A stretch of DNA of 15,739 bases from Candidatus Pacearchaeota archaeon (GCA_002689985.1 NZDC01000010.1:1-15739); one strand, 5' to 3'. Shown: positions 6,122 to 12,111, numbered from the stretch's first letter. Numbers and translations are program-made. The notes: generated by a model not told the origin, from the letters alone.

Positions 6122-6577
6122 ATGATTTTTATAATAAAAGTTATAACAAATAAAGAAGAAAGAGCAGTAGATTTGATTGCTGAAAGAGCTGAAAAAAAGA
6201 AGCTTAATGTATTTTCAGTATTAAGACCTCATGGAATGAGAGGGTATATACTTTTAGAAGCAGAAGATAGAGAATCAGCAGAGGAAGCAGTATTTAATCT
6301 GCCATATGTAAAAGGAATTATTGGTAAAACAATTAGTTATGAAGAAATAAAAAATATGGTTGAACCTTCAGTTTCTACAGTCTCAATAAAAGAAGGAGAT
6401 ATTGTTGAGATGATCTCAGAACCTTTCAAAAAAGAAAAAGCAAAAGTTTTAAGAGTAGATAAACAAAAAGAAGAATTAGTAATAAGTTTGCTTGGGGCAG
6501 TTGTTCCATTACCTGTTACAATTAAATTAGATAATGTTAAAGTTATCAGAAGAGACGAGGAAGAAGATGCAGATTAA
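6122..6577 (+). CDS. spt5: Transcription elongation factor Spt5 (NusG homologue)
   Basis: A 151-residue factor that clamps RNA polymerase for processive elongation. Residues 1-80 are the NGN domain, with Arg-Pro-His-Gly-Met-Arg-Gly-Tyr-Ile (35-43) and Leu-Pro-Tyr-Val-Lys-Gly. Residues about 88-145 form the KOW domain, beginning Ile-Lys-Glu-Gly-Asp-Ile-Val-Glu. The end is an acidic tail (Asp-Glu-Glu-Glu-Asp-Ala-Asp). Length matches archaeal Spt5. The last 11 bp overlap the rpl11 start, so the two are translationally coupled. The partner Spt4 is not in the window. Unlike most first genes here, spt5 has a leader with a GGAG motif. Confidence 0.95.
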   Translation: MIFIIKVITNKEERAVDLIAERAEKKKLNVFSVLRPHGMRGYILLEAEDRESAEEAVFNLPYVKGIIGKTISYEEIKNMVEPSVSTVSIKEGDIVEMISEPFKKEKAKVLRVDKQKEELVISLLGAVVPLPVTIKLDNVKVIRRDEEEDAD

Positions 6578-7238
6578 ATTATTAGTAGAAGGTGGAAGTA
6601 TGAAACCAGGACCAGCTTTAAGTCAGAAAATAGGTCCTTTAGGAATTAATGTTAACAAGATTATAGAAAAAGTAAATGAGGCAACAAAAAATTTTAATGG
6701 ATTAAAAGTTCCTGTAGAATTAGACGTCGATGCAGGAACAAAAGAATTTGAAGTTGTTGTGTTTTCTCCACCAGTTTCAGAATTAATAAAAAGAGAATTA
6801 GGAATTGAAAAAGGTTCTGGAATGCAAAAAAAGGTAAAAATAGCAAATGCGTCAATTGAACAAATAATTTCTATTGCAAAAACAAAACTTCCAAATATGC
6901 TTTGTAAGGATTTAAAATCAGCTGTTAAAACAATTGTAGGAACTTGTGTTAGTTTAGGAGTTTTAATTGAAAATAAGCAGGCATCAGAGATTGAACAAGA
7001 TATCGATGAAGGAAAATATGATAAAGAGATAAAAGAAGGAAAAACAGAGACATCAAAAGAGAAAAAAGAAGAATTAGATAAATATTTTGAAAATTTAAAG
7101 GCTGAACAAGAAAAAATAGCAAAACAAGAACAAGCTGAAAAAGAAGCTGAAGCTGAAAAGAAAGAAGAAACAACTGAAGAAGAAAAGCCTAAAGAAGAAA
7201 ATAAGGAAGAAGTAAAGAAAGAAGTAAAGAAGAAATAG
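6567..7238 (+). CDS. rpl11: Ribosomal protein L11 (uL11) with long charged tail
   Basis: A 223-residue protein of the GTPase-associated centre of the large subunit. The N-terminal domain is typical: Gly-Gly-Ser-Met-Lys-Pro-Gly-Pro-Ala, then Gly-Pro-Leu-Gly-Ile-Asn-Val-Asn. The C-terminal RNA-binding domain ends near residue 157, around Ile-Asp-Glu-Gly-Lys-Tyr. About 60 further residues, almost all Lys, Glu, Gln and Ala, form a low-complexity, likely coiled-coil tail not found in ordinary L11 of about 160 residues. The start is the ATG at 6567. The open frame extends upstream to 6534, but only 6567 gives the family's usual beginning (Met-Gln-Ile-Lys-Leu-Leu-Val-Glu-Gly-Gly), and GAGG (6557-6560) precedes it. 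It overlaps spt5 by 11 bp. Confidence 0.94.
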   Translation: MQIKLLVEGGSMKPGPALSQKIGPLGINVNKIIEKVNEATKNFNGLKVPVELDVDAGTKEFEVVVFSPPVSELIKRELGIEKGSGMQKKVKIANASIEQIISIAKTKLPNMLCKDLKSAVKTIVGTCVSLGVLIENKQASEIEQDIDEGKYDKEIKEGKTETSKEKKEELDKYFENLKAEQEKIAKQEQAEKEAEAEKKEETTEEEKPKEENKEEVKKEVKKK

Positions 7239-7239
7239 C

Positions 7240-7247
7240 TTTATAAA
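7240..7247 (+). promoter_or_regulatory. TATA box of tRNA-Pro
   Basis: TTTATAAA begins two bases after the rpl11 stop and is centred 28 bp before the tRNA 5' end, so the tRNA has its own promoter. Confidence 0.55.
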
Positions 7248-7271
7248 TTAATTATAATTCTTTTGTAAATG

Positions 7272-7344
7272 GGGGATGTGGTCCAGCTTGGTAAGATTCG
7301 AGGTTTGGGACTTCGCGACCCAGGTTCAAATCCTGGCATCCCCA
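7272..7344 (+). tRNA. tRNA-Pro (anticodon TGG)
   Basis: The 73-nt sequence folds as a full cloverleaf. The 7-bp acceptor stem is GGGGATG/CATCCCC. The D arm has the GG of the loop at 7290-7291 and a C-A mismatch at pair 13-22. The anticodon stem CGAGG/CTTCG has one G-T pair. The anticodon TGG is at 7306-7308 with G37 next to it, the usual m1G site in tRNA-Pro. The variable loop has four nucleotides, and the T arm is CCAGG-TTCAAAT-CCTGG. The discriminator base is A; CCA is not encoded and no intron is seen. Confidence 0.95.
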
Positions 7345-7357
7345 TTTAATCGAATGA

Positions 7358-7365
7358 TTTAAAAA
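7358..7365 (+). promoter_or_regulatory. TATA-like box of the rpl37ae-rpoP-prefoldin operon
   Basis: TTTAAAAA is centred about 30 bp before the rpl37ae ATG at 7391. A T5 tract just downstream (7371-7375) could terminate the tRNA transcript. Confidence 0.45.
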
Positions 7366-7390
7366 CTAACTTTTTGATTTAATAATGTAA

Positions 7391-7615
7391 ATGGCAGCAA
7401 AATCAAAAAAATCTAAATCAGCAGGAAGATTTGGAGCAAGATATGGTAAGAGAGTAAGAGCAAAATTAGTACAAGTAGAAATAAAGCAAAGAGTAAAACA
7501 AAAATGCCCTTTTTGCAATAAATTAGGAGTAAAAAGATTGTCAAAAGGCATTTGGCAATGTACAAGAAAAAAATGCAATAAAAAATTTGCATCAGATACA
7601 TATTATTTAAAATAA
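7391..7615 (+). CDS. rpl37ae: Ribosomal protein L37Ae (eL43)
   Basis: A 74-residue zinc-ribbon protein of the large subunit. The basic N-terminus holds Ser-Ala-Gly-Arg-Phe-Gly-Ala-Arg-Tyr-Gly (10-19), the family signature. The zinc ligands are C39/C42 (Cys-Pro-Phe-Cys) and C57/C62, after Gly-Ile-Trp-Gln. The second pair is spaced CxxxxC, two residues more than the CxxC usual in this family. The protein ends Ser-Asp-Thr-Tyr-Tyr instead of the common Gly-Gly-Ala-Tyr. The ATG at 7385 is followed directly by a stop, so 7391 is the start. It is first in a three-gene operon, joined to rpoP by TAAAATG. Confidence 0.95.
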   Translation: MAAKSKKSKSAGRFGARYGKRVRAKLVQVEIKQRVKQKCPFCNKLGVKRLSKGIWQCTRKKCNKKFASDTYYLK

Positions 7616-7616
7616 A

Positions 7617-7754
7617 ATGCAATCGTATAAATGTTTTAAGTGTGGAAAGAAAATTAACGTTAGTGCACTTGAAAAGAGATTTGTCTGTCCTCATTGTGGA
7701 AGTAAAATCTTTTTTAAACAACGAACTAAGGTAAAAAAAGTTAAAGCAGAATAA
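7617..7754 (+). CDS. rpoP: DNA-directed RNA polymerase subunit P
   Basis: A 45-residue zinc-ribbon subunit of archaeal RNA polymerase, equivalent to eukaryotic Rpb12. Zinc ligands are C6/C9 (Cys-Phe-Lys-Cys-Gly) and C24/C27 (Cys-Pro-His-Cys-Gly), followed by a basic tail. Length fits the family (45-50). It starts one base after the rpl37ae stop and ends one base before the prefoldin ATG, an order conserved across many archaea. Confidence 0.93.
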   Translation: MQSYKCFKCGKKINVSALEKRFVCPHCGSKIFFKQRTKVKKVKAE

Positions 7755-7755
7755 A

Positions 7756-8079
7756 ATGGAAAATCAAGATAAAAAAATTCAAGAAATGCAGATGTTAGAG
7801 CAGAATCTTCAAAATTTACTTTTACAAAAACAAGCTTTTCAAATGGAATTATCAGAGACACAAGCAGCTTTAAAAGAATTAGAAGGATCAAAAGATGATG
7901 TCTTTAAAATTGTTGGTCAATTAATGATTAAAACAGATAAATCTAAGGCAAAAAAAGAACTCTTCGATAAAGAAAAAATATTAGATTTAAGAATGAAAAC
8001 AATTGAAAAACAAGAAAATAATTTGACAAAACAACTTGAAGTTTTAAGAGAAGAGTTTATGAAAGTAATGAAGAAATAA
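7756..8079 (+). CDS. pfdB: Prefoldin beta subunit
   Basis: A 107-residue coiled-coil chaperone subunit. In archaea, four beta and two alpha subunits form the jellyfish-shaped hexamer that passes unfolded proteins to the thermosome. Residues about 5-45 and 70-105 form the two heptad-rich helices. Between them is the beta hairpin region, with Asp-Asp-Val-Phe-Lys-Ile-Val-Gly-Gln-Leu-Met-Ile (47-58), matching the family's Val-Tyr-Lys-xx-Gly-xx-Leu segment. It follows rpoP after a single base. Confidence 0.92.
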   Translation: MENQDKKIQEMQMLEQNLQNLLLQKQAFQMELSETQAALKELEGSKDDVFKIVGQLMIKTDKSKAKKELFDKEKILDLRMKTIEKQENNLTKQLEVLREEFMKVMKK

Positions 8080-8101
8080 ATATCAAAATAATTACGAAAT
8101 A

Positions 8102-8109
8102 TTTATAAA
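8102..8109 (+). promoter_or_regulatory. TATA box of sepF
   Basis: TTTATAAA is centred 25.5 bp before the sepF ATG at 8131, predicting a leaderless mRNA. Confidence 0.6.
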
Positions 8110-8130
8110 TATATTATCTGTAAATTTAAT

Positions 8131-8523
8131 ATGGTTTTAAATAAAATAAAGAGGATTTTCACAGATTCAATAAATGGCGAGTCAGGTGAAGACGATTATC
8201 TGGAAATTGATTTAGGTCAAGAAAGAAAAGATAAGAAAGTTTTTGTAAAACTTTTTGTATTAAGACAATACGAGGATGTAACTGAGATTCTTAATGCTTT
8301 AAGAGAAGGTTATACTATTGCAGTTATTGATATTAAGGTATTAAGAAAAAGAGATTCTATTGAATTAAAAAGAGCAATTTCTAAGATAAAAAAGACAACA
8401 GATGCTCTTGAAGGAAGTATTGCAGGGTTTTTAGAAGATATAGTTGTTGTTACTCCTTCTTTTGCAAAAATTCATAAACAAACTGAAAAACCAAAGGAAG
8501 AAGATAAGAATAAGTTTGTATAA
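8131..8523 (+). CDS. sepF: Cell division protein SepF (archaeal, DUF552)
   Basis: A 130-residue protein that tethers FtsZ to the membrane. The N-terminus Met-Val-Leu-Asn-Lys-Ile-Lys-Arg-Ile-Phe can form the amphipathic membrane-targeting helix. After an acidic linker, residues about 34-115 form the SepF core, with Val-Lys-Leu-Phe-Val-Leu, the Asp-Val-Thr-Glu-Ile-Leu-Asn-Ala-Leu helix and Val-Ile-Asp-Ile. Gly-Ser-Ile-Ala-Gly-Phe, leading into a strand of valines, is the dimer-interface region. A lysine/glutamate tail follows. Length fits archaeal SepF. It has its own promoter. The partner FtsZ is encoded at 4713-5843. Confidence 0.93.
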   Translation: MVLNKIKRIFTDSINGESGEDDYLEIDLGQERKDKKVFVKLFVLRQYEDVTEILNALREGYTIAVIDIKVLRKRDSIELKRAISKIKKTTDALEGSIAGFLEDIVVVTPSFAKIHKQTEKPKEEDKNKFV

Positions 8524-8537
8524 TTTTTCTAAAAACA

Positions 8538-8543
8538 TTTAAA
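8538..8543 (+). promoter_or_regulatory. TATA-like box of dph2
   Basis: TTTAAA in CATTTAAAAC is centred about 26 bp before the ATG at 8567. It supports that ATG as a real start and so a genuinely short Dph2. Confidence 0.45.
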
Positions 8544-8566
8544 ACTCTTTAATTCTCTTTTTTAAT

Positions 8567-9184
8567 ATGAAAACTTTATTTATTGATGCAAAGATAAAAT
8601 CAAAAGTAGATCAGTCTTTAATTAAGAAAATTTCAAAAAAACTACCTAATAATATAGCTATTGCTTATTCTATACAATATAAGGATAATTCTATTAAAAT
8701 AAAGGAGATTCTTTCAAAAAAACATAAAATAACAAAATTAACACAAGTTTTAGGATGTTTTAAACAAACTTTTCCAAAAGATACTCAAGCAATATTACTC
8801 ATAAGTTCTGGAAAGTTTCATGGAATTTCTCTAGCATATGAAACAAAACTTCCAGTTTATATACTCGAAAACAATAAATTAGAGAAAGTATCATCTAAAG
8901 AAGTAGAGATATTAAAAAAAAGACAAAAAGCATCATATGTTAAATTTCTTAATGCAGAAAAAATAGGAATAATAGTTTCATCTAAACCTGGACAGCAAAA
9001 ATTGAAAAGAGCTTTAAATTTTAAAAAGAAATTAAAGAATAAAAATTCCTATTTATTTATTAGTAATAATATTAATATAGAAGAATTTGAGAATTTTAAG
9101 ATAGATTCATGGGTAAATACTGCCTGTCCTAGATTAGATATGAATAGTAGTTCTATAATGGATCTAAATAAGATCAAACTTTAG
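8567..9184 (+). CDS. dph2: Diphthamide synthase Dph2-like protein lacking domain 1
   Basis: The family is a non-classical radical SAM enzyme that moves the 3-amino-3-carboxypropyl group of SAM to a histidine of aEF2, the first step of diphthamide. Archaeal Dph2 usually has about 340 residues, three similar domains, and one cluster cysteine from each. This protein has 205. It matches only domains 2 and 3: Gln-Val-Leu-Gly-Cys (C64), Ser-Ser-Gly-Lys-Phe-His-Gly, and Trp-Val-Asn-Thr-Ala-Cys-Pro-Arg-Leu (C187). No other cysteine is present. The upstream 43 bp hold a TATA box and no domain 1 remnant. The missing part may be encoded elsewhere or truly lost, so activity is uncertain. The last 11 bp overlap the convergent membrane-protein gene. 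Confidence 0.85.
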   Translation: MKTLFIDAKIKSKVDQSLIKKISKKLPNNIAIAYSIQYKDNSIKIKEILSKKHKITKLTQVLGCFKQTFPKDTQAILLISSGKFHGISLAYETKLPVYILENNKLEKVSSKEVEILKKRQKASYVKFLNAEKIGIIVSSKPGQQKLKRALNFKKKLKNKNSYLFISNNINIEEFENFKIDSWVNTACPRLDMNSSSIMDLNKIKL

Positions 9185-9557
9185 CAATAGAAAATACTGT
9201 CTTTATTGCAACAAATATTGTTGCAGGTACAAATAAGAATAATAATGCAACCAAAATAGAAATCATCATCTTTCCTACTTCTACTCCACTTACTGTAATT
9301 CCTGTAAGTGCAACATTAGTTGCAAGTCCTTGAATTCCTGCAAAACTTGCAATTACTGAGGAAACAGATGCAAAAAGAAAGGTTTGTACATCTTTTTCTG
9401 TAACAAAATACCCTACAATTAATCCTAAAACAACAATAACTGTTAAGATAACTGGATTAGCATAATTTCCTGTTAAAAATCCTCCAATCACTGCAAGTAT
9501 AACTCCTATTAAAAAAGCCCATGCACTAAGAGAATTTTCCCGTGATTTTATTACCAT
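9174..9557 (-). CDS. Small membrane protein with four predicted helices, unknown function
   Basis: A 127-residue very hydrophobic protein. A short charged N-terminus (Met-Val-Ile-Lys-Ser-Arg-Glu-Asn-Ser) is followed by predicted spans at about 10-29, 33-52, 58-77 and 93-122. Glycines and small residues are frequent within the helices. I see no catalytic motif. Similar small proteins are, from memory, widespread as hypotheticals in DPANN genomes, but I cannot name a family. A TATA box sits 23 bp before the ATG at 9557. The stop overlaps the end of dph2 on the other strand by 11 bp. Confidence 0.8.
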   Translation of the reverse strand: MVIKSRENSLSAWAFLIGVILAVIGGFLTGNYANPVILTVIVVLGLIVGYFVTEKDVQTFLFASVSSVIASFAGIQGLATNVALTGITVSGVEVGKMMISILVALLFLFVPATIFVAIKTVFSIAKV

Positions 9558-9576
9558 TTTATTGTTTTTTTACGTC

Positions 9577-9583
9577 TATAAAT
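9577..9583 (-). promoter_or_regulatory. TATA box of the four-helix membrane protein
   Basis: ATTTATA on the minus strand is centred 23 bp before the ATG at 9557. Confidence 0.45.
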
Positions 9584-9649
9584 GGAATATGAATTATATA
9601 AATCTTTTGAAATTTAATAGTTTAATCTATATTTTTTAAGATAGAAATC

Positions 9650-9657
9650 TTTATAAA
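9650..9657 (+). promoter_or_regulatory. TATA box of the Ig-like surface protein gene
   Basis: TTTATAAA is centred 30.5 bp before the ATG at 9684. Between them lies the palindrome GGAGTAACTCC (9660-9670). Confidence 0.55.
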
Positions 9658-9659
9658 CG

Positions 9660-9670
9660 GGAGTAACTCC
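9660..9670. promoter_or_regulatory. GGAGT-A-ACTCC palindrome downstream of a TATA box
   Basis: A perfect 5+1+5 inverted repeat starts 3 bp after TTTATAAA and ends before the predicted transcription start. A repressor bound here would block the polymerase, so it is a candidate operator. It is GC-richer than its surroundings. Confidence 0.3.
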
Positions 9671-9683
9671 TAAATGACTACAA

Positions 9684-11324
9684 ATGAAAAGTAAAATATT
9701 TAATTTATCTGGGATAAGTGTTTTATTGCTTATTTTATCTATGAGTTTTGTGTTTGCAGTAATAACTGTATCAGTTCCAACATCTCCTACAACTATGACT
9801 AAGTCAACAAACTCTACTACTTTTACTGTAAATTCTAGTATAAGTGCTAATTTTAGTTATCCAACAACTGCAACAATTACTGATGCAGATGGAAACACAG
9901 CAACATTCGCTTTAACTAATACAACTTCAATTCTTAATACTCAAACAGCAACATTTAATGTAACTACTTCAACTATTTCTAGTAGTTTTAATCTAGAAAA
10001 AGATACAAAAGCTATTACAATAACTGCTGCTAATGCATCGAATTCTACTGATACTAATACAACTAGCGTTACATTAACTTTTGATAATCAAAATTATTGT
10101 TCATCCGGAGATCAAGGAGGAAATCTAACATTTGGTAAGGTAAATATTGATAATGCTAAAGGATTTGGAGAAGATGATGATGAATGGTATCCTCTTGATG
10201 AAATTGAAGTTAGTATAAGAGTAGATAATGATGGTAATGAAGACATAGATGATATTGTTGTTGAATGGGGTGTTTATAGTACAAAAGAAGATAAATGGGT
10301 AATTGATGAAGAGGAAAATGAATTTAACCTTAAAGATGGGAAAAAAGAAACATTAAATGTAGAATTTAATGTAGATCCAGATGATTTAAGTACAGATATG
10401 GGAGATGATTATGTTTTATATGTTAAAGCTTATAGTGATGATTTAGGAGAAGGTATTGAGTGTGTTAGTAATTCAGATGATATTACAATAACAATTGACA
10501 ATGATTTTGTTGTTTTAGACGATTTTGAAATTTCTGATGTAGTTTCTTGTGGAAGTGAAGTACCAATTACAGCAGATGTTTGGAATATTGGTGAAGATGA
10601 CCAAGAAGATGTTTATCTTTTAATGTATAATAAAGAATTAGGAATAAATGAAGAAATAATTATTGGAGATGTAGATTCTTTAGAAAATGAAAAACTTTCT
10701 ACAAATATAAATATTCCTTCAGATATGGAAGAAAAATTCTATACTCTTAAATTTTGGGTTTATGATGAAGATAATGAAGTTTATGAAAATGATAATAATG
10801 ATGATTCAGAATTTAGTCTTCCATTCAAAGTAGAAGGAAGTTGTGGAGCAGATTCAACAACAGCAACAACTTCATCAAAAGTTTTAGTCTCTGCAAATCT
10901 TGAGTCAGGCGGAAAAGCAGGAGATGAATTAGTTGTTAAATCAGTTGTTAGAAATACAGGTGATAAATTAACTACTTATGAAGTAGTAGCTACAGGATAT
11001 ACTGATTGGGCATCTTCTGTTAGTCAGGATTTAAGCACAGTTATTTTAGGAGTTGGAGAATCAAAAGAAGTTTTATTCACTTTTGATGTAAATAAAGATT
11101 CTGTAGGAGATCAATTATTTAATGTTGAAATTACTTCAGGAGATAAATTACTAGTAAAACAACCTGTTTCAGTTTCAATTGAGGAATCAGGATTTAATCT
11201 AATAAGTTCTATTAAAAATAATAAATATCTATGGGGAATTGGATTAATAAATCTAATTTTAATAGTTGCTATTATTGCAGTAGTTATGAGAGTGAGAAGC
11301 AATTCAATTAATTCCAATATATAA
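9684..11324 (+). CDS. Secreted, acidic Ig-like surface protein with C-terminal membrane anchor
   Basis: 546 residues. Residues 1-25 are a Sec-type signal peptide (Leu-Leu-Leu-Ile-Leu core, likely cut near Val-Phe-Ala). Residues 26-135 are very rich in Thr and Ser, with several Asn-x-Ser/Thr sequons, a region open to glycosylation. Three beta-rich domains follow (about 140-270, 275-390, 400-505). The Val-Asp-Asn-Asp-Gly-Asn-Glu and Val-Arg-Asn-Thr-Gly-Asp strands resemble CARDB-type Ig folds. Four cysteines sit near the edges of the first two. Domains 1 and 2 are crowded with Asp and Glu. A transmembrane helix (about 518-537) and an Arg-containing tail end the protein. It is probably an outward-facing, membrane-anchored envelope protein and a candidate substrate for the archaeosortase nearby. 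No exact family is recognised. Confidence 0.85.
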   Translation: MKSKIFNLSGISVLLLILSMSFVFAVITVSVPTSPTTMTKSTNSTTFTVNSSISANFSYPTTATITDADGNTATFALTNTTSILNTQTATFNVTTSTISSSFNLEKDTKAITITAANASNSTDTNTTSVTLTFDNQNYCSSGDQGGNLTFGKVNIDNAKGFGEDDDEWYPLDEIEVSIRVDNDGNEDIDDIVVEWGVYSTKEDKWVIDEEENEFNLKDGKKETLNVEFNVDPDDLSTDMGDDYVLYVKAYSDDLGEGIECVSNSDDITITIDNDFVVLDDFEISDVVSCGSEVPITADVWNIGEDDQEDVYLLMYNKELGINEEIIIGDVDSLENEKLSTNINIPSDMEEKFYTLKFWVYDEDNEVYENDNNDDSEFSLPFKVEGSCGADSTTATTSSKVLVSANLESGGKAGDELVVKSVVRNTGDKLTTYEVVATGYTDWASSVSQDLSTVILGVGESKEVLFTFDVNKDSVGDQLFNVEITSGDKLLVKQPVSVSIEESGFNLISSIKNNKYLWGIGLINLILIVAIIAVVMRVRSNSINSNI

Positions 11325-11329
11325 AACTG

Positions 11330-11353
11330 AAGCTGAGAAGACTCGGGTAGCTT
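11330..11353 (+). other. Weak bulged hairpin after the surface protein gene
   Basis: AAGCT pairs with AGCTT, with GAG/CTC stacked inside and a GGGT bulge, six bases after the stop. It is slightly GC-richer than its surroundings and is followed by A/T runs. It may protect or define the 3' end. The rest of the gap to 11445 shows nothing I can support. Confidence 0.25.
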
Positions 11354-11445
11354 AAAAATATTTTAAAATGTTAACTTATCTTACAATTAGAGAATTAATG
11401 AACTTCATATTTGGGCGGTTTATTCCACAATTTAATAATTTATAA

Positions 11446-12063
11446 TTATTTTCTAGAGATTTTTTTATAAATTCTTTCCCAAAGTTTATTGTCTTTTTCT
11501 TTTCTTATTATAATCATTCCAAGTATATATCCAATTAATCCACCGATAATAACATCGCTTAAAAAGTGTAATCCAAAATAAACTCTAGAAAATGCAACTA
11601 ATAATGCAAAAATTATCCAGATATATTTAAATTTAGGGAATTTTTTTGAGATAAATGGAATTGCACAAAATACTAACATTGCTCGAAATGAAGGAAAAGA
11701 AAAATTCCATATTAAGTGACTTGCTTTTTCTAGTGTTGGCAATAATGCAACTATCCCTAATTGAAAAGGCCTTGGTCTTTGTATAGAAAATTTCAATAGA
11801 AAACTAATAATTGCTGATAAAAAAAGTGTAAACCATATTGGGAGAACCCATTTTCTTTTATTATAATTTATTATAAACAATGTTGTTAAAAAAAGAAAAA
11901 TTACTAATTTAGAGCTTAAAAAAGTTATTCCTAGAAAAAAACTATCTAGAAAATTAGTTCTAAAAGACGAAATTCCTTTAACAATTTCAGTATCAAAATA
12001 GAAACTAAGAATTATTAGAAATGAAATTATTATTCCCGTAAAAGCGATCTTCTTTTTTTTCAT
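11446..12063 (-). CDS. PAP2-family membrane phosphatase with altered motif 2
   Basis: 205 residues and about six transmembrane helices. The three motifs of the phosphatidic acid phosphatase 2 superfamily are present: K91-x6-R98-P99; Ser-Phe-Pro-Ser-Phe-Arg-Ala (122-128), where the family has Pro-Ser-Gly-His; and S159-R160-x5-H166-x3-D170. H166 is the phosphate-accepting nucleophile and is intact. Motif 2 normally supplies the histidine that protonates the leaving group; here it is R127. Relatives remove phosphate from lipid phosphates such as polyprenyl diphosphates. Activity with an arginine there is uncertain. It is divergent from the archaeosortase gene, with one TATA box between them. Confidence 0.88.
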   Translation of the reverse strand: MKKKKIAFTGIIISFLIILSFYFDTEIVKGISSFRTNFLDSFFLGITFLSSKLVIFLFLTTLFIINYNKRKWVLPIWFTLFLSAIISFLLKFSIQRPRPFQLGIVALLPTLEKASHLIWNFSFPSFRAMLVFCAIPFISKKFPKFKYIWIIFALLVAFSRVYFGLHFLSDVIIGGLIGYILGMIIIRKEKDNKLWERIYKKISRK

Positions 12064-12082
12064 AAATTTACAAATATTAAAT

Positions 12083-12092
12083 TATTTAAATA
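12083..12092. promoter_or_regulatory. Single palindromic TATA box shared by PAP2 and archaeosortase genes
   Basis: TATTTAAATA is a perfect palindrome. Its centre (12087.5) is 24.5 bp from both start codons, the PAP2 ATG at 12063 (minus) and the archaeosortase ATG at 12112 (plus). The gap is only 48 bp. Confidence 0.6.
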
Positions 12093-12111
12093 CATTTCCT
12101 CTTTAATTTTT

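Noticed and set aside
6534..6566. Upstream start for L11 at 6534
   Set aside because: It adds 11 residues not seen in L11 and increases the overlap with spt5. The ATG at 6567 is preceded by GAGG and begins like the family.
6949..7173. Leucine/phenylalanine-rich open frame antisense to rpl11
   Set aside because: It is the reverse complement of Lys/Glu codons in the L11 tail; no promoter or family resemblance.
7366..7891. Minus-strand open frames opposite rpl37ae, rpoP and prefoldin
   Set aside because: The plus strand carries three clearly identified genes with operon spacing; the opposite frames are low-complexity shadows.
11325..11445. Small RNA gene (C/D box type) in the gap after the surface protein
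   Set aside because: CTGA occurs twice near 11327 and 11333, but there is no C box (RUGAUGA) and no convincing promoter.
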